From positions 1 to 64,000 of the forward strand of contig JAPYMA010001303.1 in the NCBI GenBank assembly GCA_035041965.1: DNA of 64,000 nt, read 5' to 3'. Below the pieces are notes generated by a model. The model was not told the origin of the DNA and made no database searches. It saw only the letters and a list, made by a program, of their open reading frames with translations. Of this stretch, positions 51,876-64,000 are shown piece after piece (position 1 is the stretch's first letter; each line of letters starts with the position of its first letter). A program made the translations under genes and the position numbers. This DNA comes from Anisakis pegreffii (Eukaryota > Nematoda > Chromadorea > Rhabditida > Anisakidae).

Positions 51876-54800
51876 ATGGTCAATATAAGCGGTCCATCAA
51901 GTGTGATTCAACAGAGTAGTCATAATCCAAACAACAACAACAATAATATTCAAGCAGCTACATCCACATCGACTGTGATCAATCACAAAATGAGTGTTAT
52001 TGGTTAGCGCTTGAAAAGTGACTTTGTGCTTTTGAATTATTCGTCTTGCAGAAAATGTGTTGCAGTTTTGTTTCAAGACATCCGTTTCTTTTTGCAGATT
52101 TCTTTTTGTTTCATATATGTCGTTGATTGATGCATATTGTGGCGTTTTCAGGAGGTGATCCGAACACTGGCGTGGATTATCAAAGTCAAGATTGTATGCA
52201 AGACAATGCTCTAGGAGAAAGTAAAACCGATGAACAGGTAATGCTTTATTGTTTTTGTGTACGATCTGAACGACTGAACATGATTTTTAAATGTCAGTTA
52301 TGATTTTGGACGTGTTTTTTTTGGTAGTATTCAACTTGAAAGGATTGCTGCAATGTTTGGTTGTTGGTGATTCGTCAAACTTAGTGATTCTTAGAGATTC
52401 AACCCCACATTATGCCAGATTTATCGTGAGCTTTCTAATAATTCTATTCCGTTCATGAAACTGGAAAAATAACGAGAATGTTTCTGTGGAACATGTATAG
52501 TGAGAATGAGAGACATACAACAATAGAGCTTGATGAATCAATCAACATTTCACTTATCCATTCACATGATATCATTTAATATGGTTGCCTTTATGGCGCT
52601 GATATTTTATTTCTCATGAACGAGCACTTGGATATTTTCATGACATTTCGTTCGTTCATTTGGATTTAATATTTGAACAATTCCTATGGGTTTAGGTTAT
52701 GTGTTCATGTGTATTCGGTGAATTGTGATCGTTTCAGTGATGCACATCAATCTTTATTTTATTGTCATCAGCAATATTTTGAATGTTCTGATAGTTACAC
52801 TTACTGATGAGTTATTCACAACCAAAAAATATTTATGATGATGTATGTATGCGTATATATATATTTTATGCAGTGAACTTTTAAGCTATGACGTGTAGAC
52901 TTATTGTATATTAACGGTGTTGTGAATTTAAGAGTCGTCGTGTGCCATACACGATGCATGGCGTGTTGCATTATCTACAACACGAATGGAGTCGATACGA
53001 AATGGAACGTTCACAGTGGGAAATGGAAAGAGCCGAGCTGCAGGTTGCATCACTTTTTTATTACTTGCAAGTTAATATCGTATGAGCTCCATTGCCCATT
53101 TGCTGTTGAGTTAGTTTTATGGAAAAGACGACGAAAAAAGCATACACTTGCGTTAATGTGTGTTAGTTGATTTGATGATGAAAAGAAATGATCGTTATGT
53201 TTGAGGCTCGCATAAGTTTCCTGCAAGGTGAACGTAAGGGACAAGAGAACCTGAAAGCGGATTTGATTCGCAGGATCAAAATGCTCGAATATAGTTTGAA
53301 GCAGGAGAGGTGAGTTCTTGTTGATTTTATTATTTCAGTCGTTCAAAACTTCATTTTTGTTTTGCTCCCGTTGATTCTTCATTTTCGTTGATTATTTGTT
53401 CTTTTGTTGGTGAACAACGAGGTGATATGTTTATATCTACAAAGCCAAGAAAGGGTAAGTTCGTAGATTGAAGAAGGAGATTTGTCAACGATTTGATATG
53501 TTCAGGGCGAAGAATTACCGTCTCACGCATAATGGACAAGAGCCGGATATGGAAGAAAGCACCGAAGACGCTCAGAATGGTAGATTTCCATTTGAGTATT
53601 TTTGAAAATGAATTTTGTCACACGGCTTTAAAGATTATTATGAGGAGCATTTGTTAGGATTTTCATGTGGCAGTGAGCATCGTAATCTTTAAGTCTTTTA
53701 GTGTGTCACAAATTTTGAACTTTCAGAGCTAGAAAATCAAGTGCCTCTCGATGTGGACGCCTATTCAGGTCAGGCAAATAGCGCAAACAGTTTCAGAGAG
53801 TCGAGAGCGCTGTTGCGGCAATATCTACAGGTTAACTTCACGATCTGTGTTTTGTTAATTTGATGGTAAAGGTGATGCGTTCTGTTGTATTGCTGTTGTT
53901 CGTGTTTTAAGAATATTTCACTTTAGTTAAGACGGATTATATAATGTTTAAAGGAAATTGGCTACAGTGAAGCGATCCTCGATGTGCGTTCATTTCGAGC
54001 AAAGAACCTTCTGGGTCTGGTGCCACCAGGAGACTGGCCTGGAACGGATGCGAATCGGTTAGTGACCATAGCACATGTTCTTTGGAGAAGGAGAAACTCA
54101 TCGTAGATTCACGTTATTCTTGTCAACACTGATTGTGAGGTTTTAGTTGAATGGTTGAAAATTCTGCTTGTTCGTCGATTCATTGTTTTTTTTCTTTCAG
54201 GCAAGCAGCTGCAAAAGCGTTGCAAGATACCGATCGTGCAGTGATGGAAGTGGCGCATTTTCTGAATAAGAAAAAAGGAGGAGATACACAGAATCGTGGC
54301 ATAACTGATGATAGGTGAGTGAAGTTGGATAGATTTCGATAATGTAAGGTTAAATGGTGTTTGTTTGCTGCTCATTTGGAACGGTTTTGGCGTATTAGTG
54401 ACAATGAATGATTTTCAGTGATTCTGATGATGAAGACAAGGTACGAAAGGGAGCTGGAAAGGATGGGTTGGATCCTGAGACAGTGGATGCATTGGGAGAG
54501 TTTTCATTCTTGAAAGAGGATGGCAATAAATCGCCTACTGGAACTGCAAAGAAACGTGTTGATAGTGGAGCGGATGAATGGAGTGTCAACCAACATACCA
54601 TCAATCAAATGAAGGAAAAATTCAGGTACTTAAAAGGATTGAATGGTTTTTTAACTGGATAGTTGAATTAGGCTGAGTGAGTGAAGCGAAATGCCGTGAA
54701 TGATAAATGGAAGAGTTGTAAGGTTAAGCGTTTGCAGTCAACATTCATAATGCGTATTAAGATCCGAGCAAGAACGTAAACGAAGTAACAGTCAAAGTGA

Positions 54801-57452
54801 GTCACCAGGAGGTGCTTCCAAAAACACTTCGTTACATCAGATGTTTCGCACAGGACACGACGACATCAAACGCGAACTTCCGACAGGTAAGAACAAATTT
54901 TAGTTCAGGATCTCTCTTCAGTTCTCAAATGATGGTCCTATCGAGTGAAACTTTTTTTTGAGGGGGGGGGGAGGATGGGCAGTTCACCATTGAATCGTAG
55001 AAACGATTGAGCTCTTCTTTTGTTCTGATTTGTCGATTTCAGATGAAATTCAGCAAATGTTCGGTGCGAAGTCGTCGAAGAAAGACTATATGGATATAAA
55101 CGCTGCACTTGGGATAGCGGATGAGGCGAATGTGGATATCAAAGATGAATTTAATGCAGTGAGTGAATTCAGTTTGCCGTATTCAATGAGATGATATTTA
55201 TGAAGTTGACGAAGAAGTGGTGCTTTGATTGGTCATTATCGATATCCTTTGATAATCTCTTGAGAATTTATGAACGGAAAATGGTTATTGGTTAGTATAA
55301 GTGTACGTGTTGAGTGAAATGATGAATGATGGTGTAATTATAGCCTGACGACGATAACACGGCGATACGATGGAACCTTAAGTTCACGTTGCGATCGCAT
55401 TACGATAGTATTCGAGTGATGCAATTCCATCCGGTTGAACCCGTCCTCATAACGGCCAGCGAAGATGGAACAGCAAAGCTGTGGAATTTGGGCACCACAA
55501 ATCCGAAAACAGAATCAGCGAAAGGCGGTTTGTAGTTTGCACTTCGCTTAACGTGGTGTTCTCGATTTATTTTGATTTGATTTGGCATGAAAACAAAGTC
55601 AGTCACCTACTGAAGTTTTTCCAATTGCTTTCATTTGCAGCCCAAGTTCCTTCGCCATCGAACACAATCCCTGAAATTGATCCAACTTACACTTTCCGAG
55701 GACATAAGTAAGTTTCGTTTGGAATTTCATTCGCTTTCGATATCTGTTCGTGGAACGTTTTCTACTTCAAATAAATAGTAGTTATTCTTAATCAGAGAGA
55801 TTTGTTCAAAAAGTATTTCCTTGCAGTGGAGCGATCCTGTCGATGGATATGTCACCGACTGGAGATATGTGCTATACGGGCGGTTTTGATGGTGTTATCT
55901 GTTGTTGGTCTGTTCCTTCAGTGAACACGGACATTTTCGATACTTATGGTGAGTAATTGGAAGTGTAATTTTTTCCACTAGGTTTTGTAGTTGGTAAATG
56001 TTTGGTCTTTTAAAAATAGTTCGAGGCTTAGAGTGGCAGTGTGTAGGAGTACATTGTTAAGTGGTATCAGTCATTATCAAAATATTTAGAAGTGTTCTGT
56101 TTGTTTTTCTTTTTTTAATTATTGTTCCAGCAGTAAATGTTTATTTTGTTGTCTATGGGTAATGAAAAGTAATATCTCTTTGTTTCAGATCCAAAAGTAT
56201 TGACTGAGAAATTGAAAGGACACAATGACGCAATTTGGTCAGTTGCCTATCATTCATCAGACAATCGTCTGGTGAGCGCTTCAGCCGATGGAACAATACG
56301 TTTATGGGAACCAGGTTGGGAATTTTGAAGATGAATTTATACGGTTGATTGGTGAAAGATGTTGTTGTGATGGAGGGAGAAATTTGTTTGTGGTTTAAGG
56401 AAGTGCAGACACGTTGATAAAGACATTCGGTGCACCGTCAGCGAATATGCGACCGACTTCAGTGGATTTCGTTTCTACTGAGCCACAGCAACTGCTGGCC
56501 GCTTATACCAAATCGTATGCGTCGATCATTGATCTGGAAACGGGTCGTACGGTGTTGACGTTTGATTTTGGAGATGGTTAGTTGCATTTGGTCGTTGTTG
56601 TTGACTTTTTGATGGAGTATTATTGATGATGGAATGTGTTATATTTGTTTTATTCATTGTTGAAACTTTCAGAGGATGCCGGACGTATAACGAAAATTTT
56701 ATCTCATCCCACGATGCCAGTCACTGTGACAGCAGGCGATGATCGAAAAATACGTTATTTTGATAATAATACAGGTTGGTTGAATGACTCAATCAATTGA
56801 TTCATCATATCCGATCACGAAAGAAGATATAAGAGAGAAGCTGGACGTGGATGATGTGTTTTTAGGTAAATTAATTCACGGGACGGTAGCGCATGTAGAG
56901 GCGATATCGTCGTTGGCGATCGACCCGAATGGTTTATATTTGCTGTCGGGTAGTCACGATGGATCGTTACGACTTTGGAATATGGAAAAACGAGTGTGCC
57001 TTCAGGTGGGTGAGATTGGCGATGATTTCATCTCTTGTGATATGTTTCATCACTATTATGCTGATTATGGAGTGGTATTTGTTTTTTAATCGAATCATTC
57101 AAGCTGAGAAAATTTTTCTCAATTTAAGATTGAGTGCGGTTCATGAATCGTTTGATCCTAGATGATAGACTGCGATATTTATTTCGTGGTCTTGTTGAAT
57201 AATCATTTTTTAGAGCGAATCATTCATCAGACAATCGTCTGGTGAGTGCTATCGAATCTTAAGCTACGTATAGAGTGAGATGGATATTTCAAAAATCTTC
57301 TAATGAACGCAGAATATCACTTTGAATTTCAGGAGATAGCTGCTCATCGAAAGAAATTCGATAGTGCGGTCATGTCAGTAGCATTTCATCCGTCGCGACC
57401 GCTGATCGGCTCTGCTGGTGCGGATGGTTTGGCGAAAGTGTTTGCGTCCTGA
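51876..57452 (+). CDS. cash-1: Striatin, STRIPAK scaffold, 19 exons, 769 aa
   Basis: Exons: 51876-52002, 52152-52237, 52933-53043, 53206-53309, 53506-53579, 53727-53830, 53954-54057, 54201-54314, 54419-54625, 54762-54886, 55043-55158, 55344-55527, 55641-55707, 55827-55948, 56189-56314, 56400-56576, 56673-56774, 56866-57005, 57333-57452. All phases agree. The N-terminus is Asn-rich. Residues about 72-145 carry the conserved striatin segment (MHGVLHYLQHEWSRYEMER, then FLQGERKGQENLK), which includes the caveolin-binding and coiled-coil dimerisation region that binds PP2A-A. An acidic linker with LLRQYLQEIGYSEAILDVR follows. Residues about 425-769 hold seven WD40 repeats ending AGADGLAKVF. Striatins act as the regulatory B''' subunit of PP2A and hold GCKIII kinases and MOB4 in the STRIPAK complex, which opposes Hippo signalling. 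Length matches vertebrate striatin (~780). The symbol follows the C. elegans orthologue CASH-1. Confidence 0.97.
57219..57250 (+). repeat. 32-bp copy of striatin exon 15 inside intron 18
   Basis: It matches 56249-56280 (exon 15) at 31 of 32 bases, including catcagacaatcgtctggtg. The flanks do not match. It carries no open exon signals of its own. Confidence 0.9.
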
Positions 57453-59499
57453 GCAGTTCTTTGATTTGTTTTTGTTTGTGAATTTTGTTGGTGATATATT
57501 CGCTTTGTTGATGGTCTGAGTTCGATTTGACAGTTTGGATGAGTTATGATTATTGGTGACCTCTTCTTAATCACTCGTTTACTTGTAAGTGGAATCGATC
57601 TGCTGTACTACTCTCTTTGGTGAAGTGAAAACTTTGTGTGCTCGTTTGCGTGGTGTTGTAGATTGTAATCTCTGGATTGGTTCTTAACGAAACTTTTGAG
57701 TCATTTTTGTTTTGTTGTGGTGATTATTGTCAATGAGAAATGATTATGAAGTGAGTATGTTCTTGTTTTTTTCATGTGAATGGGTTTATGAATATTGCTT
57801 TTATTTGTTTATTAAAGGATAGCTTTTGCTCGCGTGAAATCTAAGTTCCCGTTGGAAGGGTAACTTCTTATATGGTCTATTAACTTGTAATAAGGTGTGT
57901 CATGTTTGATGATATTTAGCGCAGTGGTTGATGGCACTATGCTGTTGTTTTGTTGCGATCATACTAGTACTGTGAGCGAGAGCGTTAAGTTTCAGTCGGC
58001 GTTTCAGTTATGCGGGTAATTCGTCATAGCTGAGCTTTAGTTATGGGTATTCAGTTGGTGGAGTAGAAAACTGGATCGTTCTGATCGTAAGTGATGTTTT
58101 TGGATGAGCATTTAATGCGGTGGAGTTTAAGGGAGATGTTTAGGAATTTGGGGAATCATTCATGGCCTATGTCACGATAGTGAAGAATTCTGCTCATTCT
58201 ACCAAAGAACATGTATTTTGTAAAAATGAAGAATCTACCTTAGAGGAGTCGACGTAATTCTATCAGTTCAAAATTTAATGGAATTTAACTGATTTCAGTG
58301 GTAAACAAGAAAGGTTTTGTAAGAGTGTATATGTGAGTGTTTATTATTAAATATTTATTTGCTTAAATTATCTGTTATTTCGTTTATTGAGAAGCTGTTT
58401 TGTGTTAGAATTTGAACGAGAACGTTAGGATTTGTTTCAATTGGAAGTTGTGAAGATATTGTTGGTGAATGCAATGGAATGCATACGTGTTTTATTGTCA
58501 TTTCATTGTTGTTATTATATTATATCGTTGTATTAGTCTTAATATTCGTCATGTTGTTTGCTGTTTTTTATTCGCGTTTTTGAGAGCGATAGAAATGTTC
58601 TATGACACCGAAATTACGACGTTTATTAAGTTATTTCACGATGATTTCCTTCAGTGTTGTATCGCAAATTTCAGCATACATACGATTTATGTGTTTCAAT
58701 TGTTTGCAATGAATGTTTCGTCATCGATCGTATCGTTTATTCAGCAATTTTGATTTTTTTTTGTTTGTTTTTTAATGAATTCATATTGAATAATTGATCG
58801 ATTGATTATTTATTTTAGTTGGTGTTCGTGGTTAGTTACTTAAAAGTTTTGTCGACCTATTTAGGATGAAGGCACATAGTTGATAAGCTTAAGGAATTAG
58901 TTCTGTTGCAAGATGATCCGATAAGAAATGATATATTATGGAGATTCTGGCCAGTTGCGAGAGATTTCCTGATTGTGAGCATTTTTGATGAGAGAAATGG
59001 GTTGTTATTTTTGAATCTACGTGCTCTTACTGGAGTGGTTTGAAAAATTTGCAGTTTCCTCGCTGAAACGATACAGTATATGCATATGTCAGAGTTGTGT
59101 AATAATCTTGAAAGTGGTACTGTTTCGAAGTGCTAATGAACAACGCTCTTTGGTTTATTTATTTAATTTTAGTAATGTATTCATTTTTTTTGTTATCATC
59201 AATTGTGTTTTTTCACTGTGTATGACAAGAGTTTTTAGTGCAGCGCATTAAACAGTTCATTTTCTTGAGTTTTGCTATATTCTTTGTCAATGACAGTTTG
59301 TATTTCGATGGACGATGTGTTTGTTCGGTGTGTGACAGATCAGCAATCATGTGAACAAATGAATAAATCTGTATTCTGAACTGATCTCAGGTAACAGCCA
59401 CTTAACTGCTTACAATGATTCCACATACGAGGGAATTGCAGTGGGTAAAATACTCATTGAACTGGTGTGGTGGGCATGGCTTAATTCAAGGTATCCAAG
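57453..59499. other. Striatin 3' flank and intergenic DNA
   Basis: No canonical AATAAA appears in the first several hundred bases after the striatin stop, so its poly(A) site is undetermined. Frames at 58469-58753 and 59021-59251 are hydrophobic, lack domains and are probably chance. Confidence 0.45.
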
Positions 59500-59528
59500 C
59501 TGAATTGGTGTGAATTGCACCAATTCAG
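59500..59528. repeat. Perfect 11-bp inverted repeat, 7-nt loop
   Basis: ctgaattggtg, 7 nt, then caccaattcag. It could form a hairpin in RNA or DNA. There is no T-run or poly(A) signal beside it. Confidence 0.8.
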
Positions 59529-60364
59529 GTGATATGTGATGGAAGGCAATAGAAGGCAATCACATAGAGCGGTGATCGTTGAAGTGATTGAAGAAAGTAG
59601 CATTGGGAGGTGAGGAGATGGAATGTCGACGTTTAGGTGATGTGGATTGCAATTTGAAGTTGCTGGAGAACGACGACCTCTTTTAGGGTTGGGGGATGCA
59701 ATTGAAGCAATCAGACTACTGTAAATGATGATTGTTGTATCTGTTGAAGAGTGACATCAACTGCGCTCGGTTGTCAAACTCGTCGTGAAATATTGAATTA
59801 GTAGTGTATCTATTTGTTGATCACCTATCAATCCATCTCGAGATCGATGTCAAACGAGCGATTAGAAGACTTCTTCAATAAAGAAGCTTATTCACTTATA
59901 TATCATATACCGAGTACCGCTTGTATTCACTACGATATTGTGTATTCTGAACTCAAATACGATTAAATGAGTAAATATATTAAAGCCATTTGATTGACAC
60001 AGTCCACTTATTGTGACATTGTTCACGACAATCTATCATCAATCAACACTACGCAAACGCATCTACAAAATCAACCGTATTAATTCCTCTAATAGTCGAC
60101 GTATTATTTGTTCACTTTAAAAATTTCCTCTCATCATTGGTTGTTTGCCTAAGAAGTAAATTTCTGGATAATCCAGATCCTTTTTTTCGGAAAAATTGTG
60201 TAATAACTCAAGAATTGTTTCAAATTCTTATCGAATATTCCATTTATAGCATGATCACGGTTCAATGGTTGATGATCTACTTGAAATCAATACAATAGGT
60301 TTTGTAAGACTAAGGAATATTTCCGCACAGTTTATTGTGATCATTAGTGAATGTCCTCTTTAGC

Positions 60365-60484
60365 ATGAGCAGTTTTTTGGAAGCGGCAATTTCTCAGTGT
60401 CCCAAATATGGAGTGGTTATTTGGGATGGTAGTGAGACTAATTTCACCGTTTGCAATAGTCGAATGAAGCAAGCAGCGCTCTAA
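60365..60484 (+). CDS. Short ORF, 39 aa, possible exon; uncertain
   Basis: The frame opens MSSFLEAAISQCPKYGVVIW and ends at a taa. A possible donor (gtagtg) follows the GVVIWD segment. A second protein-like stretch lies at 60654-60794 (CQMKLRSDPESDAFINPIAK), but the phases do not join simply. Either a small unrecognised gene or a decayed one. Confidence 0.2.
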   Translation: MSSFLEAAISQCPKYGVVIWDGSETNFTVCNSRMKQAAL

Positions 60485-61544
60485 AGTTGTGCCCAAATGA
60501 AAGTGCCTAAAGTTAGTTAATAATCAACTGAAATTACCCTTATTTCAAGTGCGTTTGATCGTTGATAGTGGACAAGCAAGAGTGATGATCTGTATGTAGT
60601 TGTTTAAGCATTAGGGAATGTATTGCGTTCGCTCGAAAATTCTTAATTAAAAATCAGTCAAGCTGATGTCAAAACAAGTGTCGACAAATGCCAAATGAAA
60701 CTTCGAAGCGATCCTGAATCAGACGCATTCATTAATCCAATTGCTAAAGTTGCCATCCAAAGTTACCGTATGACCAATGCATCGTATTTCGTTTGATGAA
60801 CGGCATTCAAGTTATTGCGCATAAGTGTTATGGAGTAAGCAGTATTGAAAATCCAAAATATACATGCCGTATTGTTCGGAAAGGAATTTTGAGAACCTGA
60901 AGAAACAAATGAACATTTTCATTACCGCCATGGTTTGAAATGACACTATGATCTTGCTAGGAACTGAATCTGATCTTGATATGATTCGGAAACAGTGATG
61001 CAAAAGCATAATCGCATGCGTTAATTTGTCATAAATCTGCTTAATTACACTCGTGTAATGGAACTGCAAAGGAGAGCGCTTCGGCGAAGTTTCGTTTCAC
61101 TTCATTATTTGACAGTGAGAATGATGTGAGCGGAACAAATGAATATCCGATCGAGGTGTGAATTGCGCCTAAGCGGATGAACGCATAAAACTAACAGACA
61201 TGCAATAAAACCGCAGTAATTGAGCAGTGATCCGATGTAAACGAATGTTCCCTGAGAAATCAATTCGGATATGATATCTGCGTTCTCATGTTCGATAGAT
61301 GAATTGAGTTAGTGTAGATCAACAGGTACGATAGAATAGCAAGCCTTCTCTGTAGCCTTTTAATGATGATGATACCAGTAATAACAATTATCATTAGTAG
61401 TGGTATTATTATCGCCATTATTAACATGATCAGAGTGATTGCGATACTGATATGGAAATCGATGGCTGTGGCAGTTCTGTAAAGAATGTGCAGTGTTGGA
61501 ATGACCGACGACCCTGAGACTGTGTTTCTGTGGTGAGGCAATGA

Positions 61545-61668
61545 GATCTGCAAATCTGTTCGTCGGTATGAACACTTTGATGTGTTTAAAGCGTATGATG
61601 AAGTGCGAGTCACTTATGATGATGGTCATTGCCATTGCATCATCACCGTACGTATCATAGCCTGAAAT
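61545..61668 (-). CDS. Exon-like minus-strand frame; uncertain
   Basis: After a good acceptor (ggatttcag), the minus strand reads YDTYGDDAMAMTIIISDSH and then FKHIKVFIPTNRFADLI. The right end is unclear; gtcgtc near 61522 is a poor donor. No family is recognised. Overlapping frames are also open because the sequence is rich in atcatc and gatgat. Confidence 0.25.
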
Positions 61669-62342
61669 CCGATGGGCTAATGATCGCATCTCTCGTTTTG
61701 CATTCGAGAGATGCACTGTTCTGTGTACAATTGCTGTGATGGTGATCCGATTTTTCCACCATTGACGACAACTTCAAATAAAAATGATCAACACAACATA
61801 ACGTAACTATTTTTATAAGAAAACAATTCTGCTTGATTGAGAGAATGTTTTGAGTATTGTAACTCGATATCATCATCACTGCCATTTGTATACGGATAGA
61901 AAGATTTACGGCGGTATTATAGCGGTATTATACTATAGAAATTGGTAATAAATGCAATTAGCGTTGTGCTTTGATAGTGTTGCTTACATAAAGACTTTTT
62001 GAAATGTTACGACCGAATGACCTTATTAGCTGTTATTTGATCAGCGAGTGCTTATGGTGATTTATGTGGTCAGATGGATCATAATCTCATCACTTTTATC
62101 CGTTTTTGTTTCAATTCAATGACAAAAAATGAGCGATTAACATCAATAACAATTACAGAAGTGAGTGAATAACTTTTATGAAAACACTTTTCACAAGTGA
62201 TCAATTTGTCAAGATTGATAGGTTGAAGAATGAGCAAAAGTTGTGATTCGTTTCCGTATCTTACCCATCTTGACCTGATCATGATGAATTCCATCAAAAG
62301 TGAATGAAATGATATCGCGACCAGCTCTGGACTAGTAATGAA

Positions 62343-62425
62343 TCACGATAAGTGATCATTCTGAAGTAGTCACTGTGATAAGTAGTTACTCTGATAATCA
62401 CGATAAGTAGTCACTCTGAAGATGA
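62343..62425. repeat. Three imperfect tandem copies, 27-28 bp
   Basis: Units start at 62343, 62370 and 62398 with the pattern tcacgataagtagtcactctgaa. No coding frame runs through them. Confidence 0.8.
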
Positions 62426-62865
62426 GTTAGATCATTCTTACGATGAAGATCAAATCGGATCGTTGAATCCGAAAAAGCATTGCCAGTAATTTGAAGCAGA
62501 AAAAAACAGCAGCAAATCCGACGTCTGCGAATTGAAGGTGACATGAGTTATTGAGATGAATTACTTGAAATGCGCATCACAATAAAGCACCAGTAGAATG
62601 ATTGATTCACTCAGTTGACAGAACGCTTTTTTCAACTCTACAACGTTTACTTGTTGTGTGGCTTTTGTTCCACCACCCAGATGCATGTTCTCAAATCAGA
62701 CGTCTGGTAAATGTTTCTGCTGATAAATGGACGAAATGCCGGATTAATAGAGAGCGATATCAAGATTGAACAATCTCGTTCGATTCAACGAAATTTAGCA
62801 ATTGCAAACTGAGTTGAATTCAAGTTTATCTTGTGTCAGCGATGTGATTACATTCGAATTTGCAG

Positions 62866-63123
62866 AAAGTCCGTGATAAAAAACAAAACTCCACGCATGT
62901 CTCAATTAATGATTGCTTACAGCTGGGAGATGAGCGTTCCTTGGGGAGGCGCTCAGCCAGCAACGGTATCCATCTGGATGTTATATTTATGCGAACAATG
63001 ATGCACCGAGAAATATCGAGTAAGGAGAACCACATCCATATCGTTCAATTTGCTCACATTTCTTGGGTTTTTTTATTCACACCAGAAACCACCCTCTTTG
63101 CCATATGCACAGTTTCAGTTTAA
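62866..63123 (+). CDS. Possible terminal exon(s) of an unrecognised gene
   Basis: A strong acceptor (aatttgcag) opens a charged, protein-like frame (KVRDKKQNSTHVSINDCLQ, then GDERSLGRRSASN). A possible donor is at 62966 and a second acceptor (cacaccag) at 63085; the 120-nt intron is a multiple of three and also open. The stop is at 63121-63123. No upstream exon could be fixed, so it stays a candidate. Confidence 0.3.
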   Translation, partial: KVRDKKQNSTHVSINDCLQLGDERSLGRRSASNGIHLDVIFMRTMMHREISSKENHIHIVQFAHISWVFLFTPETTLFAICTVSV

Positions 63124-63280
63124 CGCGTAGGTATGTCATAAAAAGTGGAAATCATAGTACTGAGGCCATGACAGCCTTCTTTGCACAATGATTCGATCAA
63201 GTCGAACATCACTAAAATCTTAGTAAAATCGTTTAGAGTATTTCTTACAAAGGATGTGCAGATTTTGAATGGTATATACC

Positions 63281-64000
63281 AGTGGTTCTCATAGAGCGTG
63301 AAATTATCCATTTTGGGTAATTTAGAGGTGTCAACAGGTGGTGGAGGGGGCCGGGAAGTTAGTATTTCGTGCAGTTGTTATTTTATGATAGAACGCCATT
63401 GTGATGGTATTTTTTAACTCCGGTAGGTAAGTGCGGATAGTAGATGGCAACATTCTCCTATTTTCTGAGTATTATTAGCTCGTCCTGGCCTAACAGGGTT
63501 TTCATTCGTTGTAACAGGGTTTTCATTCTTTTCCTTGCTGCCATAATCACTCTCATAGCTTTTATCATCAAAAGCGTTCTCTTCTGCAAATTTTTCATTC
63601 ATTTCACTCAACAGTTACAGTCAAATTCTCATTCTATCAAATACACTCTAAAATTGATCAGTTGACTGTCGAACGTTGTTGAGCAATAGTATTCGACTGG
63701 TGTATTGTTGAGTTCGGCTGTAAACACTCAACTATCCAGTAAACAGTATGTGCTACTGAATGAGAAATTGATTCGAACTGTGAAGTGAAATGAGACGAAG
63801 TGAATAAGAAAAAGTCATGAAGAGAACGGTATTCGTATGTGATAGCTATGAGAGTGAATAAAACACGTCTGAAAAGAATGAGAACCCGACTAAAACATTT
63901 CGAAGTGAACGTGTCATAGACGATAGCTATTCATGTAATCATAATTGACTACAATAATGAGGAACACAACGGTCTAAAAGAAGCCCTAGCCATGCTGAAT
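63281..64000 (+). mobile_element. ~730-bp dispersed repeat, copy 3, cut by window end
   Basis: It shares the left end agtggttctcatag and then runs collinear with copies 1 and 2 to the end of the window. It is more diverged, with a short internal duplication around gggttttcattc (63496-63530). Orientation is the same as the other two. The right terminus lies outside the window. Confidence 0.85.

Noticed and set aside
54395..54604. Minus-strand ORF within striatin exon 9
   Set aside because: Shadow of a confirmed exon.
56784..57089. Unspliced 101-codon ORF in striatin
   Set aside because: It is exon 18 plus flanking open intron. The WD40 alignment and phases fix the exon at 56866-57005.

Overview
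The window is eukaryotic and almost certainly nematode DNA. It is AT-rich, its genes are split by short introns (mostly 50-900 nt) with TTTYAG-like acceptors, and two genes belong to nematode-typical families: a secreted DB-module protein and a receptor tyrosine kinase of the worm-expanded type. I cannot name the species. No rRNA, tRNA, telomeric TTAGGC array, CRISPR array or bacterial operon was seen.

Layout. 1 to about 14010 is one satellite array: 58 full monomers of 238 bp plus a decayed 59th at the right edge, and the array continues beyond the left end of the window. 14763-16847 holds a six-exon gene for a secreted 210-residue DB-module protein, with TATA-like box and poly(A) signal. 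16850-20441 shows no supported gene. 20442-29570 is an 18-exon receptor tyrosine kinase of 995 residues, with two copies of a ~730-bp dispersed repeat in its introns. 29571-40900 is repeat-rich and gene-poor. It contains diverged inverted relatives of the satellite (31.3-31.8 kb), a dispersed pair (31.0 and 40.2 kb), a patchwork-conserved duplication with a GC-rich TIR-bearing insert (35.0-36.2 kb) and a possible small secreted-protein gene on the minus strand (38.2-38.85 kb). 40529-44993 is a minus-strand gene for a BED zinc-finger protein with a C-terminal coiled coil. 44994-51875 has no supported gene. 51876-57452 is a complete 19-exon striatin gene (C. elegans CASH-1 type). 57453-64000 holds only weak coding candidates and a third, cut-off copy of the ~730-bp repeat.

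The four main genes were reconstructed by hand from splice sites; reading phase is kept at every junction. They are unrelated single genes rather than a pathway or operon. Striatin is the scaffold of the STRIPAK phosphatase-kinase complex, the receptor kinase signals at the membrane, the DB protein is secreted, and the BED protein is probably nuclear and DNA-binding.

The best leads for something undescribed are the 35-36 kb duplicated unit, whose near-identical blocks alternate with freely diverged linkers, and the satellite together with its fossil relatives 17 kb away.
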